Shown here piece after piece: positions 36,841-45,483 of a stretch of 64,000 nt of DNA. The position numbers and the translations under genes are program-made. The stretch lies in assembly GCF_020164745.1 (NCBI RefSeq), contig NZ_JAIUGV010000001.1, positions 124,001 through 188,000 on the forward strand. The letters are read 5' to 3'. The stretch comes from Mesorhizobium sp. ES1-4. Lineage in GTDB: Bacteria > Pseudomonadota > Alphaproteobacteria > Rhizobiales > Rhizobiaceae. The notes under the pieces were generated by a model. The model was not told the DNA's origin. It saw nothing but the letters and a program-made list of their open reading frames with translations, and searched no databases. Within the stretch, counting starts at the first letter, position 1; each line of letters starts with the position of its first letter.

Positions 36841-37770
36841 TCACATCTTGACTTCGAGGCGCAGGAACGGGCCGCTGAAGGTCTGGTTGCTGTGATCCGC
36901 ATTCACGAGCAGATTATGCCACTGTTCGACCTTGTAACCGGCGGTAAAGGTCGCGCCCGCGAGGGGCGTCCAACTCAAGCCGGCCGAGGCGTCGAGGCTG
37001 GTGACGGTCTGGTTGGCGGACTCACTAAACAGCGTAACGGACCCTTGGCTATCGGGATTGGTGACGTTGTAATTAAACCCGGTTCGGTCGGTGCGGCGGC
37101 CCCACATGACAGCGCCGGAAGCCGCGCCTGTTAGCCCCCAGTTTTCGCCCAGAGGGTAATAGGCCTCAGCGCCAACGCGCGGACCGATGCCCCAGTATTC
37201 CGACGACCCAACCTTATCGACGGTACCGCCCTTGTCTGCCCCCGGATTGTCTGGAGTGAAACGTTCCGAAAAAGTTCCGGTTTCATCGGAATGCACCAAG
37301 CGAAGGCCGCCGAAGAAGCGGATATCGGCTGCCTGCACTTTGACGTGCTTGCCGACGTCGAAATCGAATGCTTGGAAGCTGAAGTCGTCGCCGTAGCCGA
37401 AGTTCAATATGCCCGGAGTACTGCCCCCAACTATCAGGTCCGGGAAATCAAACGAACGCTTCTTCCCGAGGTGAAACGCGCCTGAAAGGCGCCAATCCAT
37501 ATCGGGGGAAAACTGCTTGGTCAGCGCTATCGATCCGGAGAAGTCGCCGTTGCTGTCCCCCAGCTTGTCCGATGCGCCGAACTTGTCGCCACTATGAATG
37601 TTATTTTGAAAGAACGCACCTTCGAAGGCGATCTTGACGCGTGAATCGATAGCGGCCGGGTCCGTGACTTTCGTATCCTCTGCGTGCGCCCCAACCATGC
37701 CCACGGATGTCACCGAGGCGGCGGATGCCGCGACGGTTGTCAGAAGTTTACCCGGTATCTTAGCTTGCAT
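36841..37770 (-). CDS. outer-membrane beta-barrel protein (Lpg1974-like)
   Basis: A 309-residue exported protein. The signal segment MQAKIPGKLLTTVAASAASV...AHAED is followed by alternating amphipathic strands rich in Gly, aromatic and acidic residues, such as FFGGLRLVHSDETGTFSERF and YWGIGPRVGAEAYYPLGENW, and ends in GPFLRLEVKM, a barrel-like terminus. The pattern resembles the Lpg1974 family of pore-forming outer-membrane proteins; this is a shape-level match. ATG 37770 has GGGGTTGGAA upstream. It is divergent from the P450 gene and upstream of the epoxide-hydrolase-like gene. Confidence 0.65.
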   Translation of the reverse strand: MQAKIPGKLLTTVAASAASVTSVGMVGAHAEDTKVTDPAAIDSRVKIAFEGAFFQNNIHSGDKFGASDKLGDSNGDFSGSIALTKQFSPDMDWRLSGAFHLGKKRSFDFPDLIVGGSTPGILNFGYGDDFSFQAFDFDVGKHVKVQAADIRFFGGLRLVHSDETGTFSERFTPDNPGADKGGTVDKVGSSEYWGIGPRVGAEAYYPLGENWGLTGAASGAVMWGRRTDRTGFNYNVTNPDSQGSVTLFSESANQTVTSLDASAGLSWTPLAGATFTAGYKVEQWHNLLVNADHSNQTFSGPFLRLEVKM

Positions 37771-37933
37771 TTCCAACCCCAAACAGATTCTTGCCCGCCC
37801 TAGTATTGCAGAAACAAACATAACGGCATATTGCCGCGAGGCGGTTGCTAGGGACTTTGTGGCGTTAGTGTCACGTCTTTGCCACACTGGCGGACAATTG
37901 CCGCAGGCAGTCAAGGTCTGCGTCGAAGGGAAT

Positions 37934-39139
37934 ATGGTGGAAAATCCGGCGCAAATCGAAAGCGTTCTCAACAACCTTGTCTATGCGCTTTTTGCCCAAA
38001 GCGGCCAGTCGGCTGGAGTTGGGATGCCAAGGGAGATCGGCAACCTGGTGATTTTCGACGATCCTGTCGCCGTCGACAGCATCGTCAAAGCGCCGGATCT
38101 CTTCCGCAAGAATTTCTCCCTGATTTCGGCGCTCGGTTTCAGCCGTTTCAACACCAATGACGAGGATTGGGCGGTTAGGCGGACCATCACCCAAGACCGA
38201 TATCTGTCGGCGGCAAAACCCGCCCATGAACAGAGCGTGGCGGAGATCTACAGGGTCGGTTTCGCCGGTTGCGGCGCGTCATTGGCTAATATCCAGCGTG
38301 CACTCTTTGCAGCCGCCATGAACATCTTCTACAAAGCCTTCGGATTGGTGCCTGAGATCGCGCCGACAGCCGAGCTGCTCGACCGGGTCCGTGAGGTGTT
38401 GAGGCGGTTGCAATATTATTCCTGGGTTACGCCCACGAATGCCGAACGCAACGGCGCGATCCACGAAGCGCACAAAGTGATTGCCGATTTCGGCTCGCAG
38501 TTGATGGCCGATCCTCGATCGGCGGCGGAGATGAATCGGTTCGCCGAGAAGGCCCGCGACATCGATGGATTCTCGCCGATAGAGGAGTTCGTGATGAATC
38601 TCTTTGCCGGCGTCGAGACCACGGTGACGACGGCTCTGTGGGTGATTGACCGTCTGGGCGCCAACCAGCAGGTGCAGGAGCGCATCCATGCCGAAATCCT
38701 GGCGGACAGGGCGGAGACACCCTTCACAGATTGCATCATCAATGAAACGATGCGGTATTTCCCGCCTATACCGTTTCTGACTCGGGAAGTGGGCGCCGAT
38801 ACGGTGCTCGATGGCAGAACCTTGCGGGCGGGCCAACTGGTCATGGTGTCGATCGTGGGAGTGCATCAAAACCCCGCCTACTGGGAAAGTCCCAGAACAT
38901 TCGATGCCAGCCGCAAAGAATTCATGGAAGACAGTTTCGACAGGCGGGCATTCATCCCTTTCCTCACCGGACCGCGCATGTGCGGCGGCGCGCGTCTTGG
39001 CCGACTGGAAGTGAAAGAGGCGGTTCGCGCCGTGGTGCGCCAGTTCGCCTTCAGCCGCGCGGACGACGTGATCCGCTTTGATTATGCACTGGCACTGCGC
39101 CCCGCGAGCGGATTGTCGGTCCGCGTTTCGCGTCGATGA
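37934..39139 (+). CDS. cytochrome P450
   Basis: A 401-residue soluble P450 from ATG 37934 (AAGGG just upstream; the frame is open to 37634 without P450 similarity). It has the I-helix oxygen-activation motif NLFAGVETTVTTALW, ExxR at E271-R274 (NETMRYFPP), and the haem loop FLTGPRMCGG with ligand C350. Membrane anchor and fused reductase are absent, and no ferredoxin gene is adjacent, so redox partners are elsewhere. It is convergent with the sulfotransferase gene (10 bases apart) and divergent from the barrel gene. The substrate is unknown. Confidence 0.9.
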   Translation: MVENPAQIESVLNNLVYALFAQSGQSAGVGMPREIGNLVIFDDPVAVDSIVKAPDLFRKNFSLISALGFSRFNTNDEDWAVRRTITQDRYLSAAKPAHEQSVAEIYRVGFAGCGASLANIQRALFAAAMNIFYKAFGLVPEIAPTAELLDRVREVLRRLQYYSWVTPTNAERNGAIHEAHKVIADFGSQLMADPRSAAEMNRFAEKARDIDGFSPIEEFVMNLFAGVETTVTTALWVIDRLGANQQVQERIHAEILADRAETPFTDCIINETMRYFPPIPFLTREVGADTVLDGRTLRAGQLVMVSIVGVHQNPAYWESPRTFDASRKEFMEDSFDRRAFIPFLTGPRMCGGARLGRLEVKEAVRAVVRQFAFSRADDVIRFDYALALRPASGLSVRVSRR

Positions 39140-39149
39140 AAACGTCTGG

Positions 39150-39938
39150 TCAGGTATGGTCCTGCCAGAATCGCTTGAGGCAGGTCCCAAATTGCCTTTT
39201 GATCATGATCTTGAACTCGACGTCATGCGCATAGCGCTTGCTTGCCGATATGGCTTTCGATTTTAGCTTGAGGCTTGGGAACCAGTTGCTCATTGTGGCG
39301 GAAGCGTTTTCCTGCTGGTTTGCTATAAAGTCCTCATAGCAGACTTGGGCCACCCTGCGCGGTTCAAGAGTGTTCAGGTAGTTTTTCCATCTGACTTCGC
39401 CATCGAAAATGTACTGAGCGGTCTCGCTCACAACCCTCTCGGTCAAAATCGATACCGTGGGAATTCCAGACAGTGTCTCCTGACCATCGAACGGCTGTCC
39501 CGTATGCAGCATCGAGAGCAGGCTTATGGTTTGATCGATCTTGTTTCTTCTGGAGAGAAAGACATAGAACGAGTTGGCGTCGTCGTCGCCGATTGAATTG
39601 CGCGCGAATGGCAGGTTTTCAAAGAAGATTTTGGCGGCGAAAACGCCGTTCTCGGTCCTTTTCCCCAACAGATGGCGACCATAGGCGGGCGCTTGCTGGT
39701 TCAGTTTTACAATATCCATGGTGTCGTCCGCCGACCATCGTCTCATCAGTGGCAAGGCATACTGCCACTGAAAATACTCCGTGGGTATTCCCAGGCCGAA
39801 CTGCTGCAGAACCTGACAATAGGAATGCCCCGCTGTTCGAGGCGTCGTGCAAATCAGGATTTTGGCCGGGTTGTCGGTGGAGCTTTGGCGATCATAGGTC
39901 GCAGCGATATATTCACTGTACAAATCGTCGAAATGCAT
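39150..39938 (-). CDS. Stf0-like PAPS-dependent sulfotransferase
   Basis: A 262-residue protein. The PAPS 5'-phosphosulfate loop is ILICTTPRTAGHSYCQVLQQ, followed by GIPTEYFQWQ, which matches the Stf0 pattern 'GxPxEYF'. YVFLSRRNKIDQTISLLSML is the 3'-phosphate-binding region. Stf0 enzymes sulfate trehalose or related hydroxyls in mycobacteria. ATG 39938 has GGGAAT-rich sequence upstream. It is last in a three-gene minus-strand operon, 26 bases after the hydrolase gene. Composition is more A/T-rich than the core genes. Confidence 0.8.
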   Translation of the reverse strand: MHFDDLYSEYIAATYDRQSSTDNPAKILICTTPRTAGHSYCQVLQQFGLGIPTEYFQWQYALPLMRRWSADDTMDIVKLNQQAPAYGRHLLGKRTENGVFAAKIFFENLPFARNSIGDDDANSFYVFLSRRNKIDQTISLLSMLHTGQPFDGQETLSGIPTVSILTERVVSETAQYIFDGEVRWKNYLNTLEPRRVAQVCYEDFIANQQENASATMSNWFPSLKLKSKAISASKRYAHDVEFKIMIKRQFGTCLKRFWQDHT

Positions 39939-39964
39939 TCCCGAACCGCCCCAACGCTAAGCTT

Positions 39965-40831
39965 TCAAGCCGCAGACAGGAATCCCAGGATGAGCAGAGC
40001 CTGGTCCAGTGTCATCAGCGATGGTGGATCGCCCGCATTGATGTTGTCGACAAGCCACAGATCAGGCCGTACCTTTCGCGTGCGCTCGATAGCCTGCCGG
40101 TCAATGACTTGGCTGTCGCGACCGTACATCAGCAGGATACGGGCGTCGACCTTGGCGGCCATCGGGAAAAGATCGTATTCGCGGCCGGCCAGTGCGCCGA
40201 AATTTCCAGTGGTGGCCGGATCATAGGCAAGCCGGAAGCCGTCTGGGCCCGAGACTATCCGATTTTCGGCGTAGCGGTTGAACACCGTTTCCTCGACCGG
40301 GCCCATGACGGCTTTGGTGGCACTCAGATAATCCTTGGCCGCCGCGCGGGTGGGAAATGCAAGCGCACTCTCTGTCAAAACCTCATTTCTCATCGCGTCG
40401 ACCTTTGATCCTCCCCGCATGGGAACATCATTGAGAACGATCTTCGAAGCTTTGGAGCCGGTCATGTGCAGAAACAACAGCAAGATCGTGCCGCCCCATG
40501 AGGTGCCGATGAAGTGGTTTTCTGTGCCGGCGAACTCGCCCAGCGCACGCAGGCATCTGGAATAGACATTGATGTCGTAACCAGAATCCAGATAGGCGCT
40601 GCGTCCACGTCCCAGCAAGTCCGGGCAGATCACCAGGAAGCCATTGCGGCACAGGAAAGTGGCAAGGTAATCAAAGTCGGCGCCGTTGCCGGTGAAGCCG
40701 TGCAGGCAGAAGACCGTCGCGCGCGGCGTGCCCGCCGGCCGCCAGATTCGCACGTACATTGCCGCATAGCGGTTATTCAGCCGGATGAGAATTTCTTGCG
40801 TCAGTGCCTCGGCTGGGCCGGCCGTATCCAT
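39965..40831 (-). CDS. alpha/beta hydrolase lacking the catalytic His
   Basis: A 288-residue alpha/beta hydrolase fold: VFCLHGFTGNGADFDYLATF, DLLGRGRSAYLD, nucleophile S111 in FIGTSWGGTILLL and an acid at D239 (YGRDSQV). Where family members have the catalytic His (G-H-x-P-x-L), this protein has GDPPSLM with Asp 268, encoded by GAT (40028-40030 on minus); one base would restore His. It may be inactive, bind a ligand, or catalyse differently. ATG 40831 overlaps the upstream gene's stop (TGATG), so the two are coupled. Confidence 0.8.
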   Translation of the reverse strand: MDTAGPAEALTQEILIRLNNRYAAMYVRIWRPAGTPRATVFCLHGFTGNGADFDYLATFLCRNGFLVICPDLLGRGRSAYLDSGYDINVYSRCLRALGEFAGTENHFIGTSWGGTILLLFLHMTGSKASKIVLNDVPMRGGSKVDAMRNEVLTESALAFPTRAAAKDYLSATKAVMGPVEETVFNRYAENRIVSGPDGFRLAYDPATTGNFGALAGREYDLFPMAAKVDARILLMYGRDSQVIDRQAIERTRKVRPDLWLVDNINAGDPPSLMTLDQALLILGFLSAA

Positions 40832-41286
40832 CAGACGTCACGCTTGCGGACGGCGCGCTTGACCGAGCCGCGGTTGTCGATGAAATCGCGTTTCCAGAAT
40901 ACCGATTTGTCCAGATTGATGCGTTTGGCTTCCTTGATCATCGGCAGGATGTGAGACGAGGACCGCGTCGCCAGCACCGTCACTGCGGTGGTGTCCCCGC
41001 CGGGGAAGGGATTGAGCGGCCCGCCATTCGCTGCCCAGGCTTCGGCGATCTCACGACTGGTCTGGATCCAGCCGACATAGGCGACGATCGCGTCGTCGAT
41101 CGACCCGATCATATGTGTCTGCTGATCCAACTGATAACGCAAGGTTTTCACCATCAGGCCGAACTCGTAACCGTCGAACGGCGGATGGTGCGCAATGAAG
41201 TTGCAAACGAGCCCAAGCGAAACCGGATTGCTGGGGACACGGGAAAACAGAAGATTGCTCATGCCAGGATTATTGACCCCATCCAC
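40831..41286 (-). CDS. HlyC-like (RTX-activating type) acyltransferase homologue, tentative
   Basis: About 151 residues from GTG 41286, or 143 from ATG 41262; neither has a strong ribosome-binding site. The pattern IDDAIVAYVGWIQTSREIAE, then PFPGGDTTAVTVLATRSSSH and ILPMIKEAKRI, parallels HlyC's 'PVAYCSWANLSLENEI', 'SGDRKWF' and 'YMRKKF' blocks. Where HlyC has its catalytic His, this has HHPPFDG, so the register is uncertain. HlyC enzymes transfer acyl chains from acyl-ACP to Lys. No RTX toxin gene is nearby. It heads the hydrolase-sulfotransferase operon. Confidence 0.5.
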   Translation of the reverse strand: MDGVNNPGMSNLLFSRVPSNPVSLGLVCNFIAHHPPFDGYEFGLMVKTLRYQLDQQTHMIGSIDDAIVAYVGWIQTSREIAEAWAANGGPLNPFPGGDTTAVTVLATRSSSHILPMIKEAKRINLDKSVFWKRDFIDNRGSVKRAVRKRDV

Positions 41287-41376
41287 CCCAGATCATAACC
41301 ATCAATCCGTACCCGCCATAAAAGGCGAAGACAATTGAAATTAGAATGCTGCCAAAGACGAACCGGGAGAACAGCA

Positions 41377-42243
41377 ATGGCCGAGGACAGTCCTTTCACC
41401 GTCGATGCGGACTGGTTGCAGGAGCGCCTGGGCCAGCCGGGCCTGACGATCATAGATGCCTCGTGGTATCTGCCGGCGCAAAAACGCGACGCGCGCGCCG
41501 AGTACGACGCTGCTCATATTCCAGGCGCTCGTTTCCTGGATCAGGATGCCGTTTCGGATCCCGACGCCGCCTTGCCGCATACGCTCGCATCGCCGCAGCA
41601 TTTCGCCCAGTATGTCGGTGCGATGGGCGTTTCGGCCGATGACACCATCGTCGTCTATGATGGTCCGGGTTTCTTCTCCGCACCCCGGGCATGGTGGATG
41701 TTTCGCATCATGGGCGTCTTCCAGACGTATGTTCTGGACGGCGGCTTCGATGGCTGGAAGGCGGCCGGCCGGCCGGTAACGGCCGAGCCGACCAAGATCG
41801 CGCCAAGCGTCTTTGATGCCGATTTCGACGCCGGTCGCGTCGTCGGTCTGGCCGAGATGCGTCGGATCGTCGACACGAAGGCAAGCCAGATTGCCGACGC
41901 CCGGGGACCGGGCCGCTTTACCGGTGCCGAGCCCGAGCCTCGTTCCGGCATCCGCTCAGGCCATATGCCAGGCGCGCGCAATATCCCCTACTCGGCGCTT
42001 TCCGAAAACGGCAGGCTGCTGCCGAAGGACCGTTTACGCAAGGTGATGGAGGACGCCGGTATCGACCTGTCCAAACCCGTCGTCACATCCTGCGGCTCCG
42101 GCGTCACCGCCGCTGTGGTCACGCTGGCGCTGGAGACGCTTGGCCACACCGACAACAGGCTTTATGACGGCTCATGGACGGAGTGGGGCGGGCTGCCCGA
42201 CACATCGGTCGTGACCGGCCCCGCGACGACCGGCAAGGAATGA
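41377..42243 (+). CDS. sseA: 3-mercaptopyruvate sulfurtransferase
   Basis: A 288-residue protein with two rhodanese domains. The first, inactive one has IDASWYLPAQKRDARAEYDA and HIPGARFLDQDAVSD; the second has GHMPGARNIPYSALSENGRL and the active-site loop C239-GSGVTA. The CGSGVT loop is typical of mercaptopyruvate sulfurtransferase rather than thiosulfate sulfurtransferase (CRxGxT/R). GGGAGA lies 7 bases before ATG 41377. The GNAT gene follows at 4 bases. Confidence 0.92.
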   Translation: MAEDSPFTVDADWLQERLGQPGLTIIDASWYLPAQKRDARAEYDAAHIPGARFLDQDAVSDPDAALPHTLASPQHFAQYVGAMGVSADDTIVVYDGPGFFSAPRAWWMFRIMGVFQTYVLDGGFDGWKAAGRPVTAEPTKIAPSVFDADFDAGRVVGLAEMRRIVDTKASQIADARGPGRFTGAEPEPRSGIRSGHMPGARNIPYSALSENGRLLPKDRLRKVMEDAGIDLSKPVVTSCGSGVTAAVVTLALETLGHTDNRLYDGSWTEWGGLPDTSVVTGPATTGKE

Positions 42244-42247
42244 ATTG

Positions 42248-42811
42248 ATGGAAAACGGCGCGCTGCAGGATATTGAAGTCACCGTGACCTTTCTGGAAAT
42301 GCATGCCCCACCGGCCGCCTCGCCACCGGTGCCCTACAACCGCCAGGTCGCACTGCTGAAAACAAGGGATATCCCCTTGCATTTCTACCGCTACCTGATG
42401 GACCGGGTGGGACGCAAATGGCACTGGGTGAATGTGCTGAGGCTGAATGACGATGAGCTGTCAGCCGGAATCCACCGCGAGGATCGCGACATCAGGGTGC
42501 TCTATCTCGACGGTGCTCCGGCAGGCTTCTTCGACCTCAAGCCGCATTTGCCGGAGGAAGTCGAACTCGCCTATTTCGGCATGATGGAACACGCCACCGG
42601 GCAAGGCATCGGCCGCTGGTTTCTTGGCTCGGCGATTGCGGCGGCATGGTCGTATGGTCCGAAAAGGGTCACGGTGCAGACCTGCACGCTCGATCACCCC
42701 GCAGCCCTGCCGCTCTACCAGAAGCTCGGCTTCAACCCGGTCGCTCAGAAGAAAGAGGTCGTGCATCCCCTGCCTTTCGCCGAGCGCTCGGCCAGCGTCA
42801 TGCGGCCGTAA
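42248..42811 (+). CDS. GNAT-family N-acetyltransferase
   Basis: A 187-residue protein from ATG 42248, 4 bases after the sseA stop. It has VTFLEMHAPPA near the start, then the GNAT core: REDRDIRVLYLDGAPAGFFD, VELAYFGMMEHATGQGIGRW (acetyl-CoA P-loop region, Q-G-I-G) and CTLDHPAALPLYQKLGFNPV. The substrate is unknown. Co-transcription with sseA is likely from spacing. Confidence 0.85.
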   Translation: MENGALQDIEVTVTFLEMHAPPAASPPVPYNRQVALLKTRDIPLHFYRYLMDRVGRKWHWVNVLRLNDDELSAGIHREDRDIRVLYLDGAPAGFFDLKPHLPEEVELAYFGMMEHATGQGIGRWFLGSAIAAAWSYGPKRVTVQTCTLDHPAALPLYQKLGFNPVAQKKEVVHPLPFAERSASVMRP

Positions 42812-43021
42812 GGCCAGCCAGAATCTGAACTCCGCTTCGACGATTTCATCAGGTTGTACTTATTAGCCGGTTTAGGTCTGAAGATGCCTGTGATCCCTGC
42901 CGAAGGTCAACCGGGTTCCGATTCCCACATCGGATCGGTCCCCGGGACACTTGGCGGGAATCGGGTGGGAAGCCCTGTCGCGAGTGCATAGTTTCCCTGC
43001 AACAGCACCGGAGACATTGCC

Positions 43022-43489
43022 ATGGCAATCCAATTCACAGCTCTGCCGACCGAAAATGTCAGGGCCCTACAGCGCGGCGGCCCCGACGCCTATGGTCAGA
43101 CGCCCGAGCGGAAGGTCTCTGACGGTGACGGCATGCCTTGCCGTCATTGCCTCAGGAATATCGCCGCCGGCGACGCCTACCTCATCCTCGCCTACCGCCC
43201 GTTTCCGAACCCTCAGCCCTATGCGGAAACCGGACCGATCTTCCTGCATGCGGAAGAATGCGAGCGCGCCGCCGACATCGAGGCGCTCCCCACGATTCTC
43301 GAAAGCCCGGACTACATCGTGCGCGGCTATGGCAGGGATGACCGCATCGTCTATGGCAGCGGTGGTGTCATTCCGACCGAAGCGATCACCGCGCGGTCCG
43401 AGACCTTGTTCGAGCGTGAAGACATTGCCTATGTGCATGTCCGCTCGGCGCGCAACAATTGCTACCAATGCCGTATCGAGCGTGCATGA
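43022..43489 (+). CDS. DUF1203 family protein
   Basis: A 155-residue protein starting MAIQFTALPTENVRALQRGG. It has CRHCLRNIAAGDAYLILAYR (Cys-x-x-Cys), PFPNPQPYAETGPIFLHAEE-C and ending NNCYQCRIERA. Spaced Cys and His residues suggest metal binding. This matches DUF1203, of unknown function. GGAG lies 8 bases before ATG 43022. The 210 bases upstream hold no gene I can support. A terminator follows at 43607. Confidence 0.85.
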   Translation: MAIQFTALPTENVRALQRGGPDAYGQTPERKVSDGDGMPCRHCLRNIAAGDAYLILAYRPFPNPQPYAETGPIFLHAEECERAADIEALPTILESPDYIVRGYGRDDRIVYGSGGVIPTEAITARSETLFEREDIAYVHVRSARNNCYQCRIERA

Positions 43490-43606
43490 GAGCAAGGGAT
43501 CGCAGAACGCTTCGCTGTCGTACTGCTGTCGCATAGACCCGCTAGACAGTTATTGTCGATCGATTGGCCGACCGCGGATGAACCGGCGGCAATCTCGATA
43601 TCGAGG

Positions 43607-43632
43607 AAGCGGGGCTTTGGCTCCGCTTTTTT
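43607..43632 (+). terminator. terminator downstream of DUF1203
   Basis: AAGCGGGGC (43607-43615), loop TTTG, GCTCCGCTT (43620-43628, one G-U pair), running into TTTTTT. It lies 118 bases after the DUF1203 stop; the stretch between holds no recognisable gene. Confidence 0.75.
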
Positions 43633-43665
43633 GTTGCTTGGGTTCACTACCTCAGTCTCAAGCAC

Positions 43666-43693
43666 GAAAAACCCGCCGGAACGACCGGCGGGT
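43666..43693 (-). terminator. Rho-independent terminator after ald
   Basis: ACCCGCCGG (43671-43679), loop AACGA, CCGGCGGGT (43685-43693); on minus it is followed by a T-run (AAAAA on plus at 43667-43671). It lies 27 bases after the ald stop. Confidence 0.85.
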
Positions 43694-43720
43694 GATTGGA
43701 AGAGCTGCTTTCAGGTCAGA

Positions 43721-44836
43721 TCAAGCCGCCAGAACGGCCTTTGGCTCGACCAGTTCGTAGCCGAGCGCTTCGGCGACCGCGCGGTTGGTGATCTTGCCCT
43801 TGTGGACGTTGAGGCCGTTGCGCAGGTGATGGTCGTCCACCAGGGCCTTGAGGCCCTTGTCGGCGAGTTGCAGGCCGTAATGCAGCGTTGCGTTGTTCAG
43901 GGCATGGGCCGAAGTGACCGGCACCGCGCCAGGCATGTTGGCGACGCAGTAGTGGATAACGCCGTCGACCTCGTAGGTCGGCTCGGCGTGGGTGGTCGCG
44001 TGCGAGGTCTCGAAGCAACCGCCCTGGTCGATGGCGACGTCGACCAGCACCGAGCCTTTTTTCATGCCGGACAGCATTTCGCGGGTGACGAGCTTCGGCG
44101 CGGCGGCGCCCGGGATGAGCACGGCGCCGACGACGATGTCGGCCGAGAAGCATTCTTCCTCGAGTGCCTCTACGGTCGAATACCGGGTGTGGACCCGGCC
44201 GGCGAAGAGGTCGTCGAGCTGGCGCAGACGCGGGATCGAGCGGTCGATGATGGTGACATCGGCGCCAAGGCCGGCGGCCATGCGGGCAGCGTTCAGGCCG
44301 ACGACGCCGCCGCCGAGCACGGTAACCTTGCCGGGCAGCACGCCGGGCACGCCGCCAAGCAACACGCCGCGGCCGCCATTGGCCTTCTGCAGCGCCGTGG
44401 CGCCGGCCTGGATCGACAGGCGGCCGGCGACTTCCGACATCGGCGCCAGCAGCGGCAGGCCGCCGCGATCATCGGTCACGGTTTCATAGGCGATCGCCGT
44501 CACGCCGGAAGCTAGCAGGCCCTTGGTCTGTTCCGGATCCGGAGCCAGGTGAAGGTAGGTGTAGAGGATCTGGCCTTCGCGCAACTGCGCCCATTCGGTG
44601 GGCTGCGGCTCCTTGACCTTGACGATCATGTCCGACTTGGCGAACACGTCGGCGGCCGTCTTGGCGATGGTGGCGCCGGCGGCGCGATAGGCGTTGTCAT
44701 CGGCGCCGATGCCGGCGCCCGCGCCGGCCTCCACCAGCACTTCATGGCCATGGGCGACATATTCACGGACCGAGCCCGGCGTGAGGCCGACACGGTATTC
44801 GTGATTCTTGATTTCCTTGGGGCAGCCGACGCGCAT
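43721..44836 (-). CDS. ald: alanine dehydrogenase
   Basis: A 371-residue NAD enzyme interconverting L-alanine with pyruvate and ammonia. It starts [20 protein letters not shown] and has [20 protein letters not shown], the substrate region LFTYLHL-type ([13 protein letters not shown]), the Rossmann loop [20 protein letters not shown] and [23 protein letters not shown] 44836 has AGGAGAAG upstream. It is divergent from an Lrp-type regulator gene, the usual ald-aldR arrangement, so alanine-dependent control is expected. Confidence 0.95.
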   Translation of the reverse strand: MRVGCPKEIKNHEYRVGLTPGSVREYVAHGHEVLVEAGAGAGIGADDNAYRAAGATIAKTAADVFAKSDMIVKVKEPQPTEWAQLREGQILYTYLHLAPDPEQTKGLLASGVTAIAYETVTDDRGGLPLLAPMSEVAGRLSIQAGATALQKANGGRGVLLGGVPGVLPGKVTVLGGGVVGLNAARMAAGLGADVTIIDRSIPRLRQLDDLFAGRVHTRYSTVEALEEECFSADIVVGAVLIPGAAAPKLVTREMLSGMKKGSVLVDVAIDQGGCFETSHATTHAEPTYEVDGVIHYCVANMPGAVPVTSAHALNNATLHYGLQLADKGLKALVDDHHLRNGLNVHKGKITNRAVAEALGYELVEPKAVLAA

Positions 44837-44994
44837 TTTTCTTCTCCTGATCCGGGCCCTTTTGGGCTCACTCCCTGTAATCACTCAGTGAACCATGAAT
44901 CGGCGCGCAGGTGTTTGCGAATGCACTTGCAGCGGAATGCATCCTTCGATAATCGTTGCGAAAAATGGACCACTATTCGCAGGAATCACTAAGA

Positions 44995-45468
44995 ATGCCG
45001 CTCGACAGGATTGATATCGCCATTCTGGAGACGTTGCAGAAGGATGGCCGGATGCCGAACGCGGCCCTTGCCGAAAAGGTCGGCTTGTCGCAGTCGGCCT
45101 GCTCGCGCCGGCTCGACAACCTGGAAAAGTCCGGCACCATCCGCGGTTATCACGCACGGCTTTCCAACGCAGCCCTTGGCCACCAGATGACGGCGATCGT
45201 CCACATATCGCTCTCCGGCCAGTTCGAGAAGACACTGTCGGATTTCGAGGCGGCGATCAAACGTTGCCCCAACGTGCTGTCGTGCCACCTGATGTCGGGC
45301 GAGTACGACTATATCCTGAGGATCGCGGCCAAGGATCTCGTCGACTACGAGCGCATCCACAAGGAATGGCTGTCGGCGATGCCGCATGTAACCAAGATCA
45401 ATTCGTCCTTCGCCTTGCGCGAAATCGTCGACCGGACGGCTATGGGGCTGAAGCCGGAGATGGCTTGA
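44995..45468 (+). CDS. Lrp/AsnC-family regulator (AldR-like)
   Basis: About 157 residues from ATG 44995 (in-frame ATG 44965 would add ten). The N-terminal HTH is LDRIDIAILETLQKDGRMPN and EKVGLSQSACSRRLDNLEKS; the C-terminal RAM ligand domain has FEAAIKRCPNVLSCHLMSGE and YDYILRIAAKDLVDYERIHK. It is divergent from ald; the roughly 158-base spacer has a TTCG-N9-CGAA imperfect dyad near 44946-44962 that could be its operator. Activation of ald by alanine is the family expectation. Confidence 0.9.
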   Translation: MPLDRIDIAILETLQKDGRMPNAALAEKVGLSQSACSRRLDNLEKSGTIRGYHARLSNAALGHQMTAIVHISLSGQFEKTLSDFEAAIKRCPNVLSCHLMSGEYDYILRIAAKDLVDYERIHKEWLSAMPHVTKINSSFALREIVDRTAMGLKPEMA

Positions 45469-45483
45469 GCACTGATCAGTCAC

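Noticed and set aside
43490..43606. tRNA-like or small gene between DUF1203 and its terminator
   Set aside because: No cloverleaf arms, no CCA end and no frame with a ribosome-binding site.
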